Source of the DNA: CANDYO01 sp049653745
Lineage (GTDB): Bacteria; Pseudomonadota; Alphaproteobacteria; Rickettsiales; CANDYO01
Length of the DNA: 64,000 bases
Assembly: GCA_049653745.1 (NCBI GenBank)
Contig: JBASGW010000079.1
Span: forward strand, 27,677-91,676
Direction of reading: 5' to 3'
A program made the position numbers and the translations under genes. The notes beneath the pieces are model-generated. The model was not told where the DNA came from. It saw only the letters and a list, made by a program, of their open reading frames with translations, and made no database searches. The first letter of the stretch is position 1. Every line of letters begins with the position of its first letter. Below are positions 1 to 9,295 of the stretch, piece by piece.

Positions 1-44
1 AAATTGATATTGACCCTTATTATTTTTTATAAACTAGCTAGCTA

Positions 45-80
45 TTAAATAAATATTTTTATATAATAATATTTATTTAA
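45..80. repeat. AT-only inverted repeat upstream of prfB
   Basis: The 13-base arms at 45-57 and 68-80 are perfect reverse complements around a 10-base spacer. Every base is A or T. It lies just before prfB and could be the end of an upstream transcript or a cruciform-prone spacer. No strong U tract follows, so a terminator role is uncertain. Confidence 0.4.
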
Positions 81-103
81 TAACATATATAAGCTTATTA
101 TCG

Positions 104-1211
104 ATGAAAACAGAAACAGAAAATTTAATTAATCAAATCACCCAAACATTAGATTTGCTAAGGAGGTCACTTTGACTATGATAATGCACTTATCAAACTC
201 AAAGATTTAGAAGAGCAAAGTAACAACCCAGATTTATGGCAAGATCAGCAAAGAGCCCAAAAAATTCTTCAAGAAAAAACTTCTCTATCAGATAGTATTA
301 ATCAATATGATGAATTGCAGCAAAAATTTAGTGACCTAGAGGAACTAATTAATCTTGCAGAAGAAGAAAAAAACCAAGATTTAATTCTTGAAATTGAAGT
401 AGACTTAGCATTATTTGCAAAATCTCTCCAAAAATTAGAAATAGAATGCCTCTTTTCTGGCGAAGCAGATAATAAAGATTGCTTCCTTGAAATTCACGCT
501 GGCGCTGGAGGAACTGAAAGCCATGACTGGGCCCAAATGCTGCTAAGGATGTATTTAAGATGGGCAGAAGCTCACAAATTTAAAGTAGAATTCATAGATC
601 AAATTGCCGGAGAAGAAGCTGGCATAAAATCTGTTACTTTAAAAATTCATGGCAAAAATGTTTATGGATTTTGTAAAAGTGAAAATGGAGTGCACCGCCT
701 AGTGCGTCTATCCCCATTTAATGCTGCTGGAAAAAGACAAACCAGTTTTGCTAGCGTATTTTCATTCCCGGTATTAACTGATGATATTAATATAGAAATA
801 AATGATAAAGATTTAAGGATTGATACCTATAGATCTTCTGGCGCTGGTGGACAGCATGTTAACACAACCGATAGCGCTGTTAGAATAACTCACTTACCTA
901 CAAATATTGCGGTACAATGCCAGAATGATCGCTCTCAACATAAAAATAAAGCCGAAGCAATGTCTATGCTGAAAGCAAGATTATATGAAGTGGAACTGAG
1001 GAAAGCCCAAGAGAAAGTTGATCAGCTCAATAAAACCAAAACTGAAATAGGCTGGGGGCATCAAATCCGCTCTTATGTTCTCCACCCATACCAGATGGTA
1101 AAAGATTTGCGTACTGATTGCGAAACTAGCAATACTTCAGCAGTATTAGATGGAGATTTAGATGATTTTATGTTTGCTTATCTTAAATCTTTAGCAACTA
1201 GAAAAATTTAA
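104..1211 (+). CDS. prfB: Peptide chain release factor 2 (with programmed +1 frameshift)
   Basis: RF2 ends translation at UGA and UAA by binding the ribosomal A site and triggering peptidyl-tRNA hydrolysis. The gene starts at ATG 104, runs 23 codons to an in-frame TGA at 173-175, and continues in the +1 frame from GAC at 174, giving about 368 residues, normal for RF2. The SPF codon-recognition tripeptide is at about residues 203-205, and the catalytic GGQ at about 248-250, within SSGAGGQHVNTT. Read without the frameshift the gene would appear to lack its N-terminus. Synthesis should be autoregulated: when RF2 is scarce, the ribosome pauses at the early TGA and shifts frame. The next gene, dcd, is 88 bases downstream. 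Confidence 0.97.
161..176 (+). promoter_or_regulatory. RF2 programmed +1 frameshift signal
   Basis: Reading from ATG 104, the message is AGG AGG TCA CTT TGA C: an internal Shine-Dalgarno AGGAGG at 161-166, the slippery CTT at 170-172, the stop TGA at 173-175 and the following C at 176. The spacing is the same as in the classic E. coli prfB site. The +1 frame after CTT is open to 1211. Confidence 0.96.
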
Positions 1212-1226
1212 ATATATTTTTACTCT

Positions 1227-1240
1227 AGCAAGATCTTGCT
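1227..1240. terminator. Palindrome after prfB, possible weak terminator
   Basis: AGCAAGATCTTGCT is a perfect 14-base palindrome 16 bases after the prfB stop codon, followed by TATTTTAT. It has no true loop and only a broken T run, so it may end the prfB transcript weakly or have another role. Confidence 0.3.
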
Positions 1241-1299
1241 TATTTTATGCTAATTAGTTAAAGTTGATTCTTATATTATAAAGATTGAGGTATATATTT

Positions 1300-1866
1300 A
1301 TGTCAGTAATGCAAGACAGTTGGATTAGAAAAATTGCGCAAGAAAAGGGAATGATTGAACCTTTTGTTGATCGTCAAGTTCGTGATAAAAATAATGATAA
1401 AATTATTTCCTATGGACTAACTTCTTATGGTTATGATGCAAGAGTTTCTGATGAATTTAAAATATTTACCAATGTAAACTCAGCTATTGTAGACCCTAAA
1501 AATTTTGTTGATACCAGCTTTGTTGATAGAAAAACTGATGTTTGCACCATTCCACCAAATAGCTTTGCCCTAGCTAGAACCGTAGAATATTTCCGTATTC
1601 CTCGTGATGTATTGGTTATTTGCGTTGGAAAATCAACCTATGCTAGATGTGGAATTATTGTCAATGTAACTCCCTTAGAACCAGAATGGGAAGGACATGT
1701 AACTTTAGAATTTTCAAACACAACTCCATTGCCTGCAAATATTTATGCTGGTGAAGGGGCTTGTCAATTTATTTTCTTAAAAGCCAATGAAGTATGTGAA
1801 GTTTCATATGCTGACCGCAAAGGAAAATATATGGGACAAACTGGCGTAACTTTACCCAGAACCTAA
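1300..1866 (+). CDS. dcd: dCTP deaminase
   Basis: Deaminates dCTP to dUTP, feeding dUMP and then dTMP synthesis. The 188-residue product matches the family length (about 188-193). The conserved core GKSTYARCGIIVNVTPLEP is followed by EGHVTLEFSNTTPLP, which carries the catalytic glutamate, and by the GEGACQFIF strand. ATG 1300 is preferred over an upstream TTG at 1285, because GAGG at 1287-1290 sits 9 bases before ATG 1300 and the N-terminus MSVMQDSWIRKIA matches alphaproteobacterial Dcd. The TraX-like gene begins 4 bases after its stop, so they are probably co-transcribed. Confidence 0.95.
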   Translation: MSVMQDSWIRKIAQEKGMIEPFVDRQVRDKNNDKIISYGLTSYGYDARVSDEFKIFTNVNSAIVDPKNFVDTSFVDRKTDVCTIPPNSFALARTVEYFRIPRDVLVICVGKSTYARCGIIVNVTPLEPEWEGHVTLEFSNTTPLPANIYAGEGACQFIFLKANEVCEVSYADRKGKYMGQTGVTLPRT

Positions 1867-1870
1867 AAAA

Positions 1871-2632
1871 ATGCTTAGATCTATTAAACAATATGGTGGC
1901 TTTAATAGCTATGACCTGCTTAAGGTTATTGCTATACTCGCCATGTTTATAGATCATTTAGGTTTTTTTTTCTATCCAGACATAGAAATTTTTAGAGTGA
2001 TTGGCAGAATGTCTTACGCTTTATTTGCGTTTGCCATCGGGTATAGTAAGAAATATAATTTTGATATAACCATATTGGTTTTAGCAATATTAATGCTACT
2101 CAATAATTATATTAGTAACTCTACTAACTTTCACATTGCAGCATCATTTAAAACTTCTATTTTATTTGCTATTATTATTACTCGCTTATCAATGAAATAT
2201 TTACACCCAAAACTCAATAGCAATAATATAGTAGCAATAACTTTTATTCTTTGGGGAATGTCTTTTGGCACATCATATATATTTCAGTATGGTACTCTAG
2301 GTATTATAATGGCTATCTGTGGTTATTGGGCTAGGACACAGAATAATAATTTATTATACCAAATTTTTTTAGGAATAAATTTAATTCTATATGCATTATT
2401 TGAAATTATGGTATTTAATTTTAGCTCCTTAGGATGCTCTTTGCTTCTGGTAGAATTCCTGATATTATTTAAACTCTTTTCTTATTTTAATATTCATACA
2501 ATTTCTCTAAACAAATTATATCAAAACACATTGCTTACAATTTCTAGATATTCCCTGCTACTATATTTTGTCCATTATGAATTATTTTATGTATTACAAT
2601 TATATCTAGAAAGGCAAATAATTATTTTATAA
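1871..2632 (+). CDS. TraX family membrane protein
   Basis: A 253-residue polytopic protein of the TraX family, named for the F-plasmid protein needed for N-acetylation of pilin and related to membrane acyltransferases. The family signature is near the N-terminus: SYDLLKVIAILAMFIDHLG (about residues 13-31), with the characteristic IDH. About seven to eight hydrophobic segments follow. The gene begins 4 bases after dcd. No conjugation genes are in the window, so the acyl acceptor here is unknown; a cell-surface polymer or pilin is possible. The family call is firm, the function is not. Confidence 0.8.
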   Translation: MLRSIKQYGGFNSYDLLKVIAILAMFIDHLGFFFYPDIEIFRVIGRMSYALFAFAIGYSKKYNFDITILVLAILMLLNNYISNSTNFHIAASFKTSILFAIIITRLSMKYLHPKLNSNNIVAITFILWGMSFGTSYIFQYGTLGIIMAICGYWARTQNNNLLYQIFLGINLILYALFEIMVFNFSSLGCSLLLVEFLILFKLFSYFNIHTISLNKLYQNTLLTISRYSLLLYFVHYELFYVLQLYLERQIIIL

Positions 2633-2774
2633 CCCCTTAAATATAACATCTTCTTTTTTAGACATGAGTTTCTCATCTATAAATTTAGTTTAATTCAAAC
2701 AATATTATTCATTACAAAAAATAGTTTTTTGAGTAAACTGATGATGCAATAATTTTATTTATGATAGAAAATTT

Positions 2775-3350
2775 ATGTCTATTCCGAAAAAAGCTTTTTA
2801 CTTTATGCGTCATGGAGAAACCAATTGGAACAATCAACAGCTATACATGGGATCTTCAGATATTCCTTTAAATAAAGTCGGAATTGAGCAAGCAGAAATA
2901 GCTGCGCAATTATTAAAAAGTCATAGGATAGAACATATTATCTCCAGCCCCCTTTTGAGAGCATATAAAACTGCTCAAATAATTTCTGAAGTTATTAATA
3001 AACCTATAACCCTTTTAGAAGGATTAAAAGAAAGATACTTAGGAAAAAAAGAGGGTAAGCTAATTAGCAAAAATACTCATATATCTAAATGGTTAGCTGA
3101 AGATGCTCTATTGGGAGAAGAACCTTCACAAAATTTCCAAGAACGCGTTATAAATGCAATAACACACACACTAAATCAACACCCAGAGCCATCATTAATT
3201 ATTGCTCATGGAGGAGTTTATTGCGCACTATCAATCAAACTTAATTGGCCATTAGTTGAACTAAAAAATTGTCAAACACTATATCATAAACCATCAAAAG
3301 AATTATTAAATTTATGGGATATTTCAGAAATTGGTTTCAATAAGGACTAA
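2775..3350 (+). CDS. Histidine phosphatase family protein (phosphoglycerate mutase-like)
   Basis: A 191-residue member of the histidine phosphatase superfamily. The catalytic RHGETNW motif is at about residues 13-19, with phosphohistidine His14. The second conserved arginine is in SSPLLRAYKTAQ, and the second histidine in IIAHGGVYCAL near residue 145. Homologues include GpmB, CobC and broad-specificity sugar phosphatases, so the substrate cannot be named from sequence. The next gene starts 5 bases after the stop, suggesting translational coupling. Confidence 0.85.
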   Translation: MSIPKKAFYFMRHGETNWNNQQLYMGSSDIPLNKVGIEQAEIAAQLLKSHRIEHIISSPLLRAYKTAQIISEVINKPITLLEGLKERYLGKKEGKLISKNTHISKWLAEDALLGEEPSQNFQERVINAITHTLNQHPEPSLIIAHGGVYCALSIKLNWPLVELKNCQTLYHKPSKELLNLWDISEIGFNKD

Positions 3351-3355
3351 AATAA

Positions 3356-3892
3356 GTGGACAGATATGTTAACAGTAAAAAATATATAGATGTGACTAAT
3401 AAAAAAGAACATTCAACAATATATCAAGCAGCTGAGGAATTAATTATTAGGATTAATAATTTACCCTACTTGGACTCTTTACAGAAATCCTTGATTAACT
3501 TACATCTTTCTATTCCTTCAATAGAAAGAACTCTAGAAAAATTCGACGAATTAACACCAGATTCAATAAATCTCTTATCTATAATAATTAGGGATAGCAA
3601 TGAACAAATTGATGATTATAATATTCCAGAAGTTCATTTAAATCCTAGTACTCACCATAATATAGTTATCACAGGCGCCTCTTTGTGTGATGATTCACTT
3701 GTAGAAAAACCTTCTTTTATTGATCGCGTTGAATCTATGATTAGATCTACATTAACTTATACAAGGCTATTGTTTAATTTACAACAAGAAGAGCATCCTC
3801 GTGTACTAGATAATCAAGAAACTTGTTATGATAATGAAAACGCTAACTCCATGGCTGGAGAAACCCTTCACCATATTAATTCCATCTCTTAG
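3356..3892 (+). CDS. Hypothetical protein, 178 aa
   Basis: I do not recognise this protein. It starts at GTG 3356, five bases after the phosphatase gene, with AAGGA about 9 bases upstream. It is predicted soluble and largely helical, acidic in the second half, with no signal peptide or membrane segment. The stretch from about residue 20 to 75 is rich in leucine and isoleucine. It is probably lineage-specific and co-transcribed with the phosphatase. Confidence 0.6.
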   Translation: MDRYVNSKKYIDVTNKKEHSTIYQAAEELIIRINNLPYLDSLQKSLINLHLSIPSIERTLEKFDELTPDSINLLSIIIRDSNEQIDDYNIPEVHLNPSTHHNIVITGASLCDDSLVEKPSFIDRVESMIRSTLTYTRLLFNLQQEEHPRVLDNQETCYDNENANSMAGETLHHINSIS

Positions 3893-3971
3893 AACATATA
3901 TCTAAAAAGCGGATATTTTTGCATATAAAAATCTAGTAAATTGTTAATATTTCAGAATAAAATTTTTGGTA

Positions 3972-4302
3972 TTAACCAGTTATTCCACCATCGCCATGAT
4001 CTTGGTCTCTACCTGGGCACATCTTCTTCATAAAATCTCCAGAAAAGAAATTATTAATATCACTAACAGTAATACCTTGGCTTGGATCACTAGCTTCAAT
4101 AACAAAAGCTCCAGGGCCCATAATCCCTTCTTCAATTAAAGCTTGTATAACTGGATCATTCTTTTTTAATGCTTCATTTTTTTACTGTCAGAAGGGTGTC
4201 AATTAGCATGAAGCTTATCCAAAAATCTCTCATTCCTGGATTTATAGCATTATCCGAACTAGGACTATTTGTAGAGTTTTTTCCTGATTTTGTATTATTC
4301 AC
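3972..4302 (-). pseudogene. Decayed gene, about 110 codons, unknown function
   Basis: Read on the minus strand from a possible GTG at 4302, a coherent protein emerges only if three lesions are repaired: a missing T in a run of five at 4221-4225, an in-frame TGA at 4199-4201, and a missing A in a run of seven at 4177-4183. The restored text runs NPGMRD-FLDKLHAN-stop-HPSDSKK-NEALKKNDPVIQALIEEG and ends in GDGGITG at a TAA at 3972-3974. The product is not recognised. Two lesions are homopolymer indels and could be sequencing errors; the nonsense codon is less easily explained that way. Confidence 0.6.
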
Positions 4303-4340
4303 AATTAAACATGTTAATAAAAGTTACTTAATTTCCGCAA

Positions 4341-4640
4341 TTAAATGCACAATAATTCTAAATCTTGAAAAAGTTGTTGCCTTAAAGACATCCCTTTTTT
4401 ATCTTTCCATTGTTTATCTTCATCACTATAACTAAAGTAACCAGCGTTACTAACAGGAGAGGAGACCCATATTTGCTGGGTTGGAGAATGCTGGTTAATA
4501 ACGTAATCACCTTTACTGGTATAAATATAAAGCACATCACTAATTAAATCAAAATCTTCTTTAAAATTAGCTTCTTCTAAAAAATCAAAAATAAAATTAA
4601 TTTCATCTGAAGCTAACTTAGTAAATAAAGTATATTCCAT
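4341..4640 (-). CDS. cyaY: Iron donor/frataxin-like protein CyaY
   Basis: A 99-residue frataxin homologue, normal length for CyaY. Frataxins bind iron and modulate the IscS/IscU iron-sulfur cluster machinery. The acidic first helix is rich in Asp and Glu (FDFLEEANFKEDFDL), followed by the conserved strands YVINQHSPTQQIWVSSPVS and YFSYSDEDKQW. The flavoprotein gene lies 2 bases upstream, so the two are probably in one transcript. Confidence 0.9.
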   Translation of the reverse strand: MEYTLFTKLASDEINFIFDFLEEANFKEDFDLISDVLYIYTSKGDYVINQHSPTQQIWVSSPVSNAGYFSYSDEDKQWKDKKGMSLRQQLFQDLELLCI

Positions 4641-4642
4641 GA

Positions 4643-5641
4643 TTATTTTAAATATGCAGAATAAGTTTGCTCAACTAATTCTTGAATAATTTCAGCAACT
4701 GGCTGCTTATTAAAAACCATTCCTACACTTTGACCGGCCATAACTGAACCATGCTCAACATCCCCATCAATTACAGCTTTTTTTAAAGCCCCCGCCCAGA
4801 ATTTTTCAATTGATAACTGAGCTTCCTCTTTAGAAAATTTACCACTTTGATAATCTTCAATGGCTTGCCTTTGAGCCTTAATAAATTCGGCAGTACCCTT
4901 ATTTTCAATCGCTCTAACTGGAATAACTGGGAAATTCTCATCTAACTGAGGAGAAACCGTAGTATTTCTGGCCTGCGACCTTATAAAAATATTTTTAAAA
5001 TTTTCATGAGCTATGGATTCATCTGCACAAACAAATCTTGTTCCAATCTGACAACCAGCCGCTCCCATTTTTAAAAGTTGAGCTATCGCTTCACCTCTGC
5101 CAATTCCTCCAGCAACAAATATTGGAACCTCATCTTTAAGATGGGGTAATATTTCCTGAGCTAAAACTAAGGTAGAAACCGGGCCAATATGCCCTCCGGC
5201 TTCCATTCCCTCTATAACAATTCCATCAACTCCCATTTTAATCAATTTCTTAGCAATTATTAAAGCTGGGGCAAATGCAATAACCTTAATCTCACTCTCT
5301 TTTAAAGCATCTATCATATAAGATTTAGGCAAGCCACCGGCTAGCACTACATGGGTTACATTATTTTCTTTACATGTTTTAATTAACTGATCTAACTCTG
5401 GGTGCATGGTAATTAAATTAACACCAAATGGCTTGGATGTTAGCGCTTGCGTAGCTTTAATTTCCTTATCTAATAACTGGGGTGGCATTGATCCGCAAGC
5501 AAGTATTCCAAATCCTCCTGCATTAGAAATAGCCGCCACCAAATTATGCTCAGACACCCATGACATAGCGCCGCCTAGAATTGCATATTCACAGCCTAGT
5601 AATTTTTTTCCTTTATTCCATATGTAAGATAAATCACTCAT
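4643..5641 (-). CDS. Nitronate monooxygenase / 2-nitropropane dioxygenase family flavoprotein
   Basis: A 332-residue FMN-dependent TIM-barrel protein of the nitronate monooxygenase/FabK superfamily. Conserved parts include LGCEYAILGGAMSWVSEHNLVAA near the N-terminus, EGMEAGGHIG around residue 145, and the phosphate-binding stretch FVAGGIGRGEAIAQLL followed by AGCQIGTRFV. Members oxidise nitronates or reduce enoyl-ACP (FabK), and sequence alone does not separate these. It lies between lysC and cyaY on the same strand, 32 bases after lysC. Confidence 0.85.
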   Translation of the reverse strand: MSDLSYIWNKGKKLLGCEYAILGGAMSWVSEHNLVAAISNAGGFGILACGSMPPQLLDKEIKATQALTSKPFGVNLITMHPELDQLIKTCKENNVTHVVLAGGLPKSYMIDALKESEIKVIAFAPALIIAKKLIKMGVDGIVIEGMEAGGHIGPVSTLVLAQEILPHLKDEVPIFVAGGIGRGEAIAQLLKMGAAGCQIGTRFVCADESIAHENFKNIFIRSQARNTTVSPQLDENFPVIPVRAIENKGTAEFIKAQRQAIEDYQSGKFSKEEAQLSIEKFWAGALKKAVIDGDVEHGSVMAGQSVGMVFNKQPVAEIIQELVEQTYSAYLK

Positions 5642-5673
5642 ATTTAAACCTTATTTAAATTTTTTTATTATAT

Positions 5674-6705
5674 TTACTCTAAATTCCATACATTATGCAA
5701 TAATTTTACTGCATCAAATTTATACTCTTCCGTTATAAGAAAACTCAATGTCATTGCCGAAGTATGCGTAAACAACACTTCAATATTAGCTTTTTCAAGA
5801 GCATTTTTAAAAATGGTAATAATCTTCAGATTACTTTCTATACCTGAGCCGATCACAGAAACTTTAACGATATCCATATTTTTAGGTAACTTAAACTTAT
5901 TTAACTCTAAAAATTCATTAATATCATTACTTAAAGCAATTCCCACAACTGGACTGGCTTTATTCACCCGCCTTATCATAGTTCCTGGATTTTCAGTAAA
6001 ACTAGATAATACTTGCACTTCTAAATTATAATGTTGAGCCCATCTTACAGATTTTTCTTGTAAAACTTTAGCACCAGCATTAGCAAAAGCAATCATTTCA
6101 TCATAATTAATTTCAGAAATTTTTTGCGCTTTAGCAACGATTCTAGGATCTACCGTAAATACACCTTCAACATCAGTATAAATATCACATCTTTCAGCAT
6201 CTAAAGCTCCAGCTAAAATAATAGCCGTGGTATCTGAGCCTCCTCTACCCAGAGTGCTCGCCCTATTTAGTTCTGTTACCCCCTGGAATCCTGCCACCAC
6301 TGCAACCTTATATCCTTGGTTAAAAGACTCTAAAATCTGAACTGCGTTTATCTCAATAATATTAGCATCTGCAAAATTATCATCAGTAATAATTTTCATT
6401 TGCCAATTCAACCAAGACCTGGCTTTTATTCCTATTTCTTGAATTAATAATGTAAATAATCCAGCAGAAACTTGCTCACCAGTGGTAATAACATTAGCAT
6501 ATTCAGCTAAACTAGCTTTAGTTTCACAACTAGTTATTTCATTAACTAAATGAACCAAATGATTAGTTACACCAGCCATAGCTGACACCACAACAACAAC
6601 TCTCTTCCCTTGATTAACATGCTCTGCAACTATTTTAGCAGCATTTTTCATTAGCTTCGTTGTAGCTAATGAAGTACCACCAAATTTCAGCACAATTAAT
6701 CCCAT
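5674..6705 (-). CDS. lysC: Aspartate kinase with shortened regulatory region
   Basis: Phosphorylates aspartate, the first step toward diaminopimelate, lysine and threonine. The kinase signature KFGGTS is at residues 7-12, and the ATP/aspartate region LGRGGSDTTA is near residue 155. The start is ATG 6705, preceded by AAGGTGGAG; an upstream in-frame GTG at 6714 falls inside that ribosome site. At 343 residues it is about 60 short of typical LysC (about 400-410). The loss falls in the first ACT domain: the text goes almost directly from VVGIALSNDINEF to VKVSVIGSGIESN, the start of the second ACT. Allosteric control by lysine or threonine may be weak or absent. It begins 10 bases after alr. Confidence 0.9.
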   Translation of the reverse strand: MGLIVLKFGGTSLATTKLMKNAAKIVAEHVNQGKRVVVVVSAMAGVTNHLVHLVNEITSCETKASLAEYANVITTGEQVSAGLFTLLIQEIGIKARSWLNWQMKIITDDNFADANIIEINAVQILESFNQGYKVAVVAGFQGVTELNRASTLGRGGSDTTAIILAGALDAERCDIYTDVEGVFTVDPRIVAKAQKISEINYDEMIAFANAGAKVLQEKSVRWAQHYNLEVQVLSSFTENPGTMIRRVNKASPVVGIALSNDINEFLELNKFKLPKNMDIVKVSVIGSGIESNLKIITIFKNALEKANIEVLFTHTSAMTLSFLITEEYKFDAVKLLHNVWNLE

Positions 6706-6715
6706 GAACTCCACC

Positions 6716-7762
6716 TTACTGCAAATAAGTTCTTTGAATCCTTGGACTCAAGGAGACTATTACATTAGTAATTGAGACCTCTGCGGCCATTGCAATTTTA
6801 TTCACCGTAGAATTCTTTCCTATAATCTCCACCTCCACCCCTGAATATAAAAAATCATCAGGAACGTTACTAACATCCAACATAGTATAATCCATTAACA
6901 CTTTAAGAACCGGAGCTGGGTATCCATGAATATAAAACACTCCTTTATGAGCTAAAGAAGATAATATCCCATCTCCATAACCTATAGGAATTCTTGCAAT
7001 AATTTTAGGCTCATTAAATTCTGAAAGATGAATAATTCTACTGGTCAAAGAAATGGCATTTTTCAAATCAAAAATATCTTCCTTAGTAATACCAAATAGA
7101 ATCAGGCCCATTCTAACCATATCAAAATAATATTCTTTTCCTAAAATAATAGCCGCACTATTTGCTAATGACACTGGCTTGGCAAAAACTTGACGAAGTT
7201 TGGACATATTTTTTAATTGCTGATTATGATATTCAACATTATTTTTTTTATCGTTAGAAAAATAACTCATAATGAATTTAATATTAACCTTTTGGTTAAA
7301 ATAATTTTTCTCAGCTAATTCGAGCGTATCCCCATATGATAAGCCCACCATATTATTATCATTATCAACATTAAGTGCAGCAGAAAATCTTTTATTCTTT
7401 CTTTTACAAAAATTATTGTATAATTCAAACTGCTCAACATTATTTAATACTGGAATTATATTATTTTGCGCGAACAGATCTTCTTCATCACTAAATATTC
7501 CATTTAAAACATATATTTCGTCAGTTAAAGAAGCACCCCTTAATTCTAATGCTTCTTGTAAGTTACTAACAAAAAATTTACTGCATCCAGCCTTAGATAA
7601 GCAATGCATTATTGGTATTGCTCCCAAATTATAAGCATTAGATTTTAAATTAGAGGCGCAGATAACATCAGAACCAACCATGCCTTTTAATAATTCATAG
7701 TTTTGAGCTATAGTTTTGCAGTTGATTTGGAGCTTATTAATGGAGCTTATATTTCTTAACAT
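6716..7762 (-). CDS. alr: Alanine racemase
   Basis: PLP enzyme that makes D-alanine for peptidoglycan stems. The PLP lysine is Lys40 in NLKSNAYNLG, a divergent version of the usual VKANAYGHG. Other landmarks are RMGLILFG, the IPIGYGDGI segment with the catalytic tyrosine, and VLMDYTMLDVS near the C-terminus. At 348 residues it is slightly shorter than the roughly 360-380 of most homologues. An exceptionally strong AGGAGGAG site precedes ATG 7762. It lies 11 bases after dnaB and 10 before lysC, forming dnaB-alr-lysC. Confidence 0.93.
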   Translation of the reverse strand: MLRNISSINKLQINCKTIAQNYELLKGMVGSDVICASNLKSNAYNLGAIPIMHCLSKAGCSKFFVSNLQEALELRGASLTDEIYVLNGIFSDEEDLFAQNNIIPVLNNVEQFELYNNFCKRKNKRFSAALNVDNDNNMVGLSYGDTLELAEKNYFNQKVNIKFIMSYFSNDKKNNVEYHNQQLKNMSKLRQVFAKPVSLANSAAIILGKEYYFDMVRMGLILFGITKEDIFDLKNAISLTSRIIHLSEFNEPKIIARIPIGYGDGILSSLAHKGVFYIHGYPAPVLKVLMDYTMLDVSNVPDDFLYSGVEVEIIGKNSTVNKIAMAAEVSITNVIVSLSPRIQRTYLQ

Positions 7763-7773
7763 AACTCCTCCTC

Positions 7774-9231
7774 CTATATTTCTATATGATTAGCAAACTT
7801 TGTGGTATTTGATTCAAAATGAAGTTTGATTGTACCTACCGGGCCATTACGTTGTTTTGCAATAATAACTTCAGCAGTATTAGTCACTTTATCCATCTCA
7901 GATTGCCATCTTTCATGCTCTGGAGTGTTAATTTGTGGCTGCTTACGAATTAAATAATATTCATCTCTATAAATAAACATCACAATATCTGCATCTTGCT
8001 CAATACTTCCAGACTCCCTAAGGTCTGATAATAAAGGCCTCTTGTCTTCTCTTTGCTCAACCGCCCTTGAAAGCTGAGATAAAGCAATAACAGGAATATG
8101 CAATTCTTTAGCAATGGCCTTTAACCCTTGAGTAATTTGAGATATTTCCTGAACCCTACTCTCCTCTCCTTTTGATGAAGATCCTCGTAATAACTGAAGA
8201 TAATCTATAACAAGAACACTAAGATTATGCCTTCTTTTCATTCTTCTAGCTCTTGTTCTAAGAGCTGCAATCGATATTGAAGGAGTATCATCAATAAAAA
8301 AAGGAATATCTGCTAAATCTTTACTCGCTTTTACCAGCTTAACAAAATCACTTTCTGAAATTTGCCCTGATCTTAGTTTGTTTGAATTAACCTCCGAACT
8401 AATTGCCATCATTCTTGTTGCCAATTGTTCAGCAGACATTTCTAGAGAAAAAAATCCTACAGCTTGAGATGGCAAAGATGGATCTTTATTTTTACGTGAT
8501 TGCAAATAAAAAGCTGAATTTAAAGCTAAATTAACTGCCAATGCAGTTTTACCCATAGAAGGCCTTCCAGCCAAAATAATTAAATCCGAATCTTGCATAC
8601 CACAAAGAATTTTATCTAGATCGATAAAACCAGTAGAAATACCCGTAATAGCTTCTTGCTGCTTAAATGCAGTTTGAATTTTTTCTAGAGCAACAGTAAG
8701 TGAACTCTTTAAAGATGCTAAGTTAGAATTTAACTCTTTACCAAAACTTGCCAAACTAAATAATTCTTGCTCAGCTTTTTCTATTTGATCGTTAGCAGTA
8801 TATTTTAATTCCGAAACATAGGCATCGTTAACAATAGTTTCACCAATATTTATTAAGTTTCTTCTAATAGCAAGGTCTACAACTGTTCTAGCATAATCAT
8901 TAATATTAATAATAGTTGAAGATAGCGCAGCTAATTGATTTAGATAATCACTTTGATTCATTTCTTTTAAAATGGTGTCTTGATCAAAATGAACTTTTAA
9001 TGTTACTGGGTTGGCAAGCATTCCTCTATCGACGAAAGTAGTTATTGATTCAAAAACTTTTCGATGGATGGGCTCATAAAAATGTTCAGCAAATAATATG
9101 TCACTAATTCTATGAAAAGCTTCATTATTAGTTAAAAGGCTACCTAGAATCATTTGCTCTGCAAGAATATTGGCAGGCTGGACCCTAATTAAAGAAGATT
9201 GATCAGAGAGTTTATTACTGTCTACAAACAT
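7774..9231 (-). CDS. dnaB: Replicative DNA helicase DnaB
   Basis: Hexameric 5'-3' helicase of the replication fork. The 485-residue protein has the N-terminal helical domain (about 15-120), a linker, and a RecA-like C-terminal domain with Walker A GRPSMGKT at 222-229, Walker B LSVLVIDYLQLL, and LSQLSRAVEQREDKRPLLSD. No DnaC-type loader is seen; a dciA homologue at 56741-57238 is the probable loader. It leads the dnaB-alr-lysC cluster. Confidence 0.97.
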   Translation of the reverse strand: MFVDSNKLSDQSSLIRVQPANILAEQMILGSLLTNNEAFHRISDILFAEHFYEPIHRKVFESITTFVDRGMLANPVTLKVHFDQDTILKEMNQSDYLNQLAALSSTIININDYARTVVDLAIRRNLINIGETIVNDAYVSELKYTANDQIEKAEQELFSLASFGKELNSNLASLKSSLTVALEKIQTAFKQQEAITGISTGFIDLDKILCGMQDSDLIILAGRPSMGKTALAVNLALNSAFYLQSRKNKDPSLPSQAVGFFSLEMSAEQLATRMMAISSEVNSNKLRSGQISESDFVKLVKASKDLADIPFFIDDTPSISIAALRTRARRMKRRHNLSVLVIDYLQLLRGSSSKGEESRVQEISQITQGLKAIAKELHIPVIALSQLSRAVEQREDKRPLLSDLRESGSIEQDADIVMFIYRDEYYLIRKQPQINTPEHERWQSEMDKVTNTAEVIIAKQRNGPVGTIKLHFESNTTKFANHIEI

Positions 9232-9295
9232 GATGATAAAATAAATAGAATAATTGTTATTAAGTTTTAATTATATCCAATCATTGTCTGTTTGC

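Noticed and set aside
173..175. TGA in prfB as a sign of an altered genetic code
   Set aside because: It is the classic RF2 frameshift stop. Other genes here end in TGA, for example leuS and glyQ, so TGA is a normal stop.
4169..4435. An 88-codon plus-strand frame
   Set aside because: It runs antisense over the decayed gene and the cyaY 3' end and has no ribosome site.
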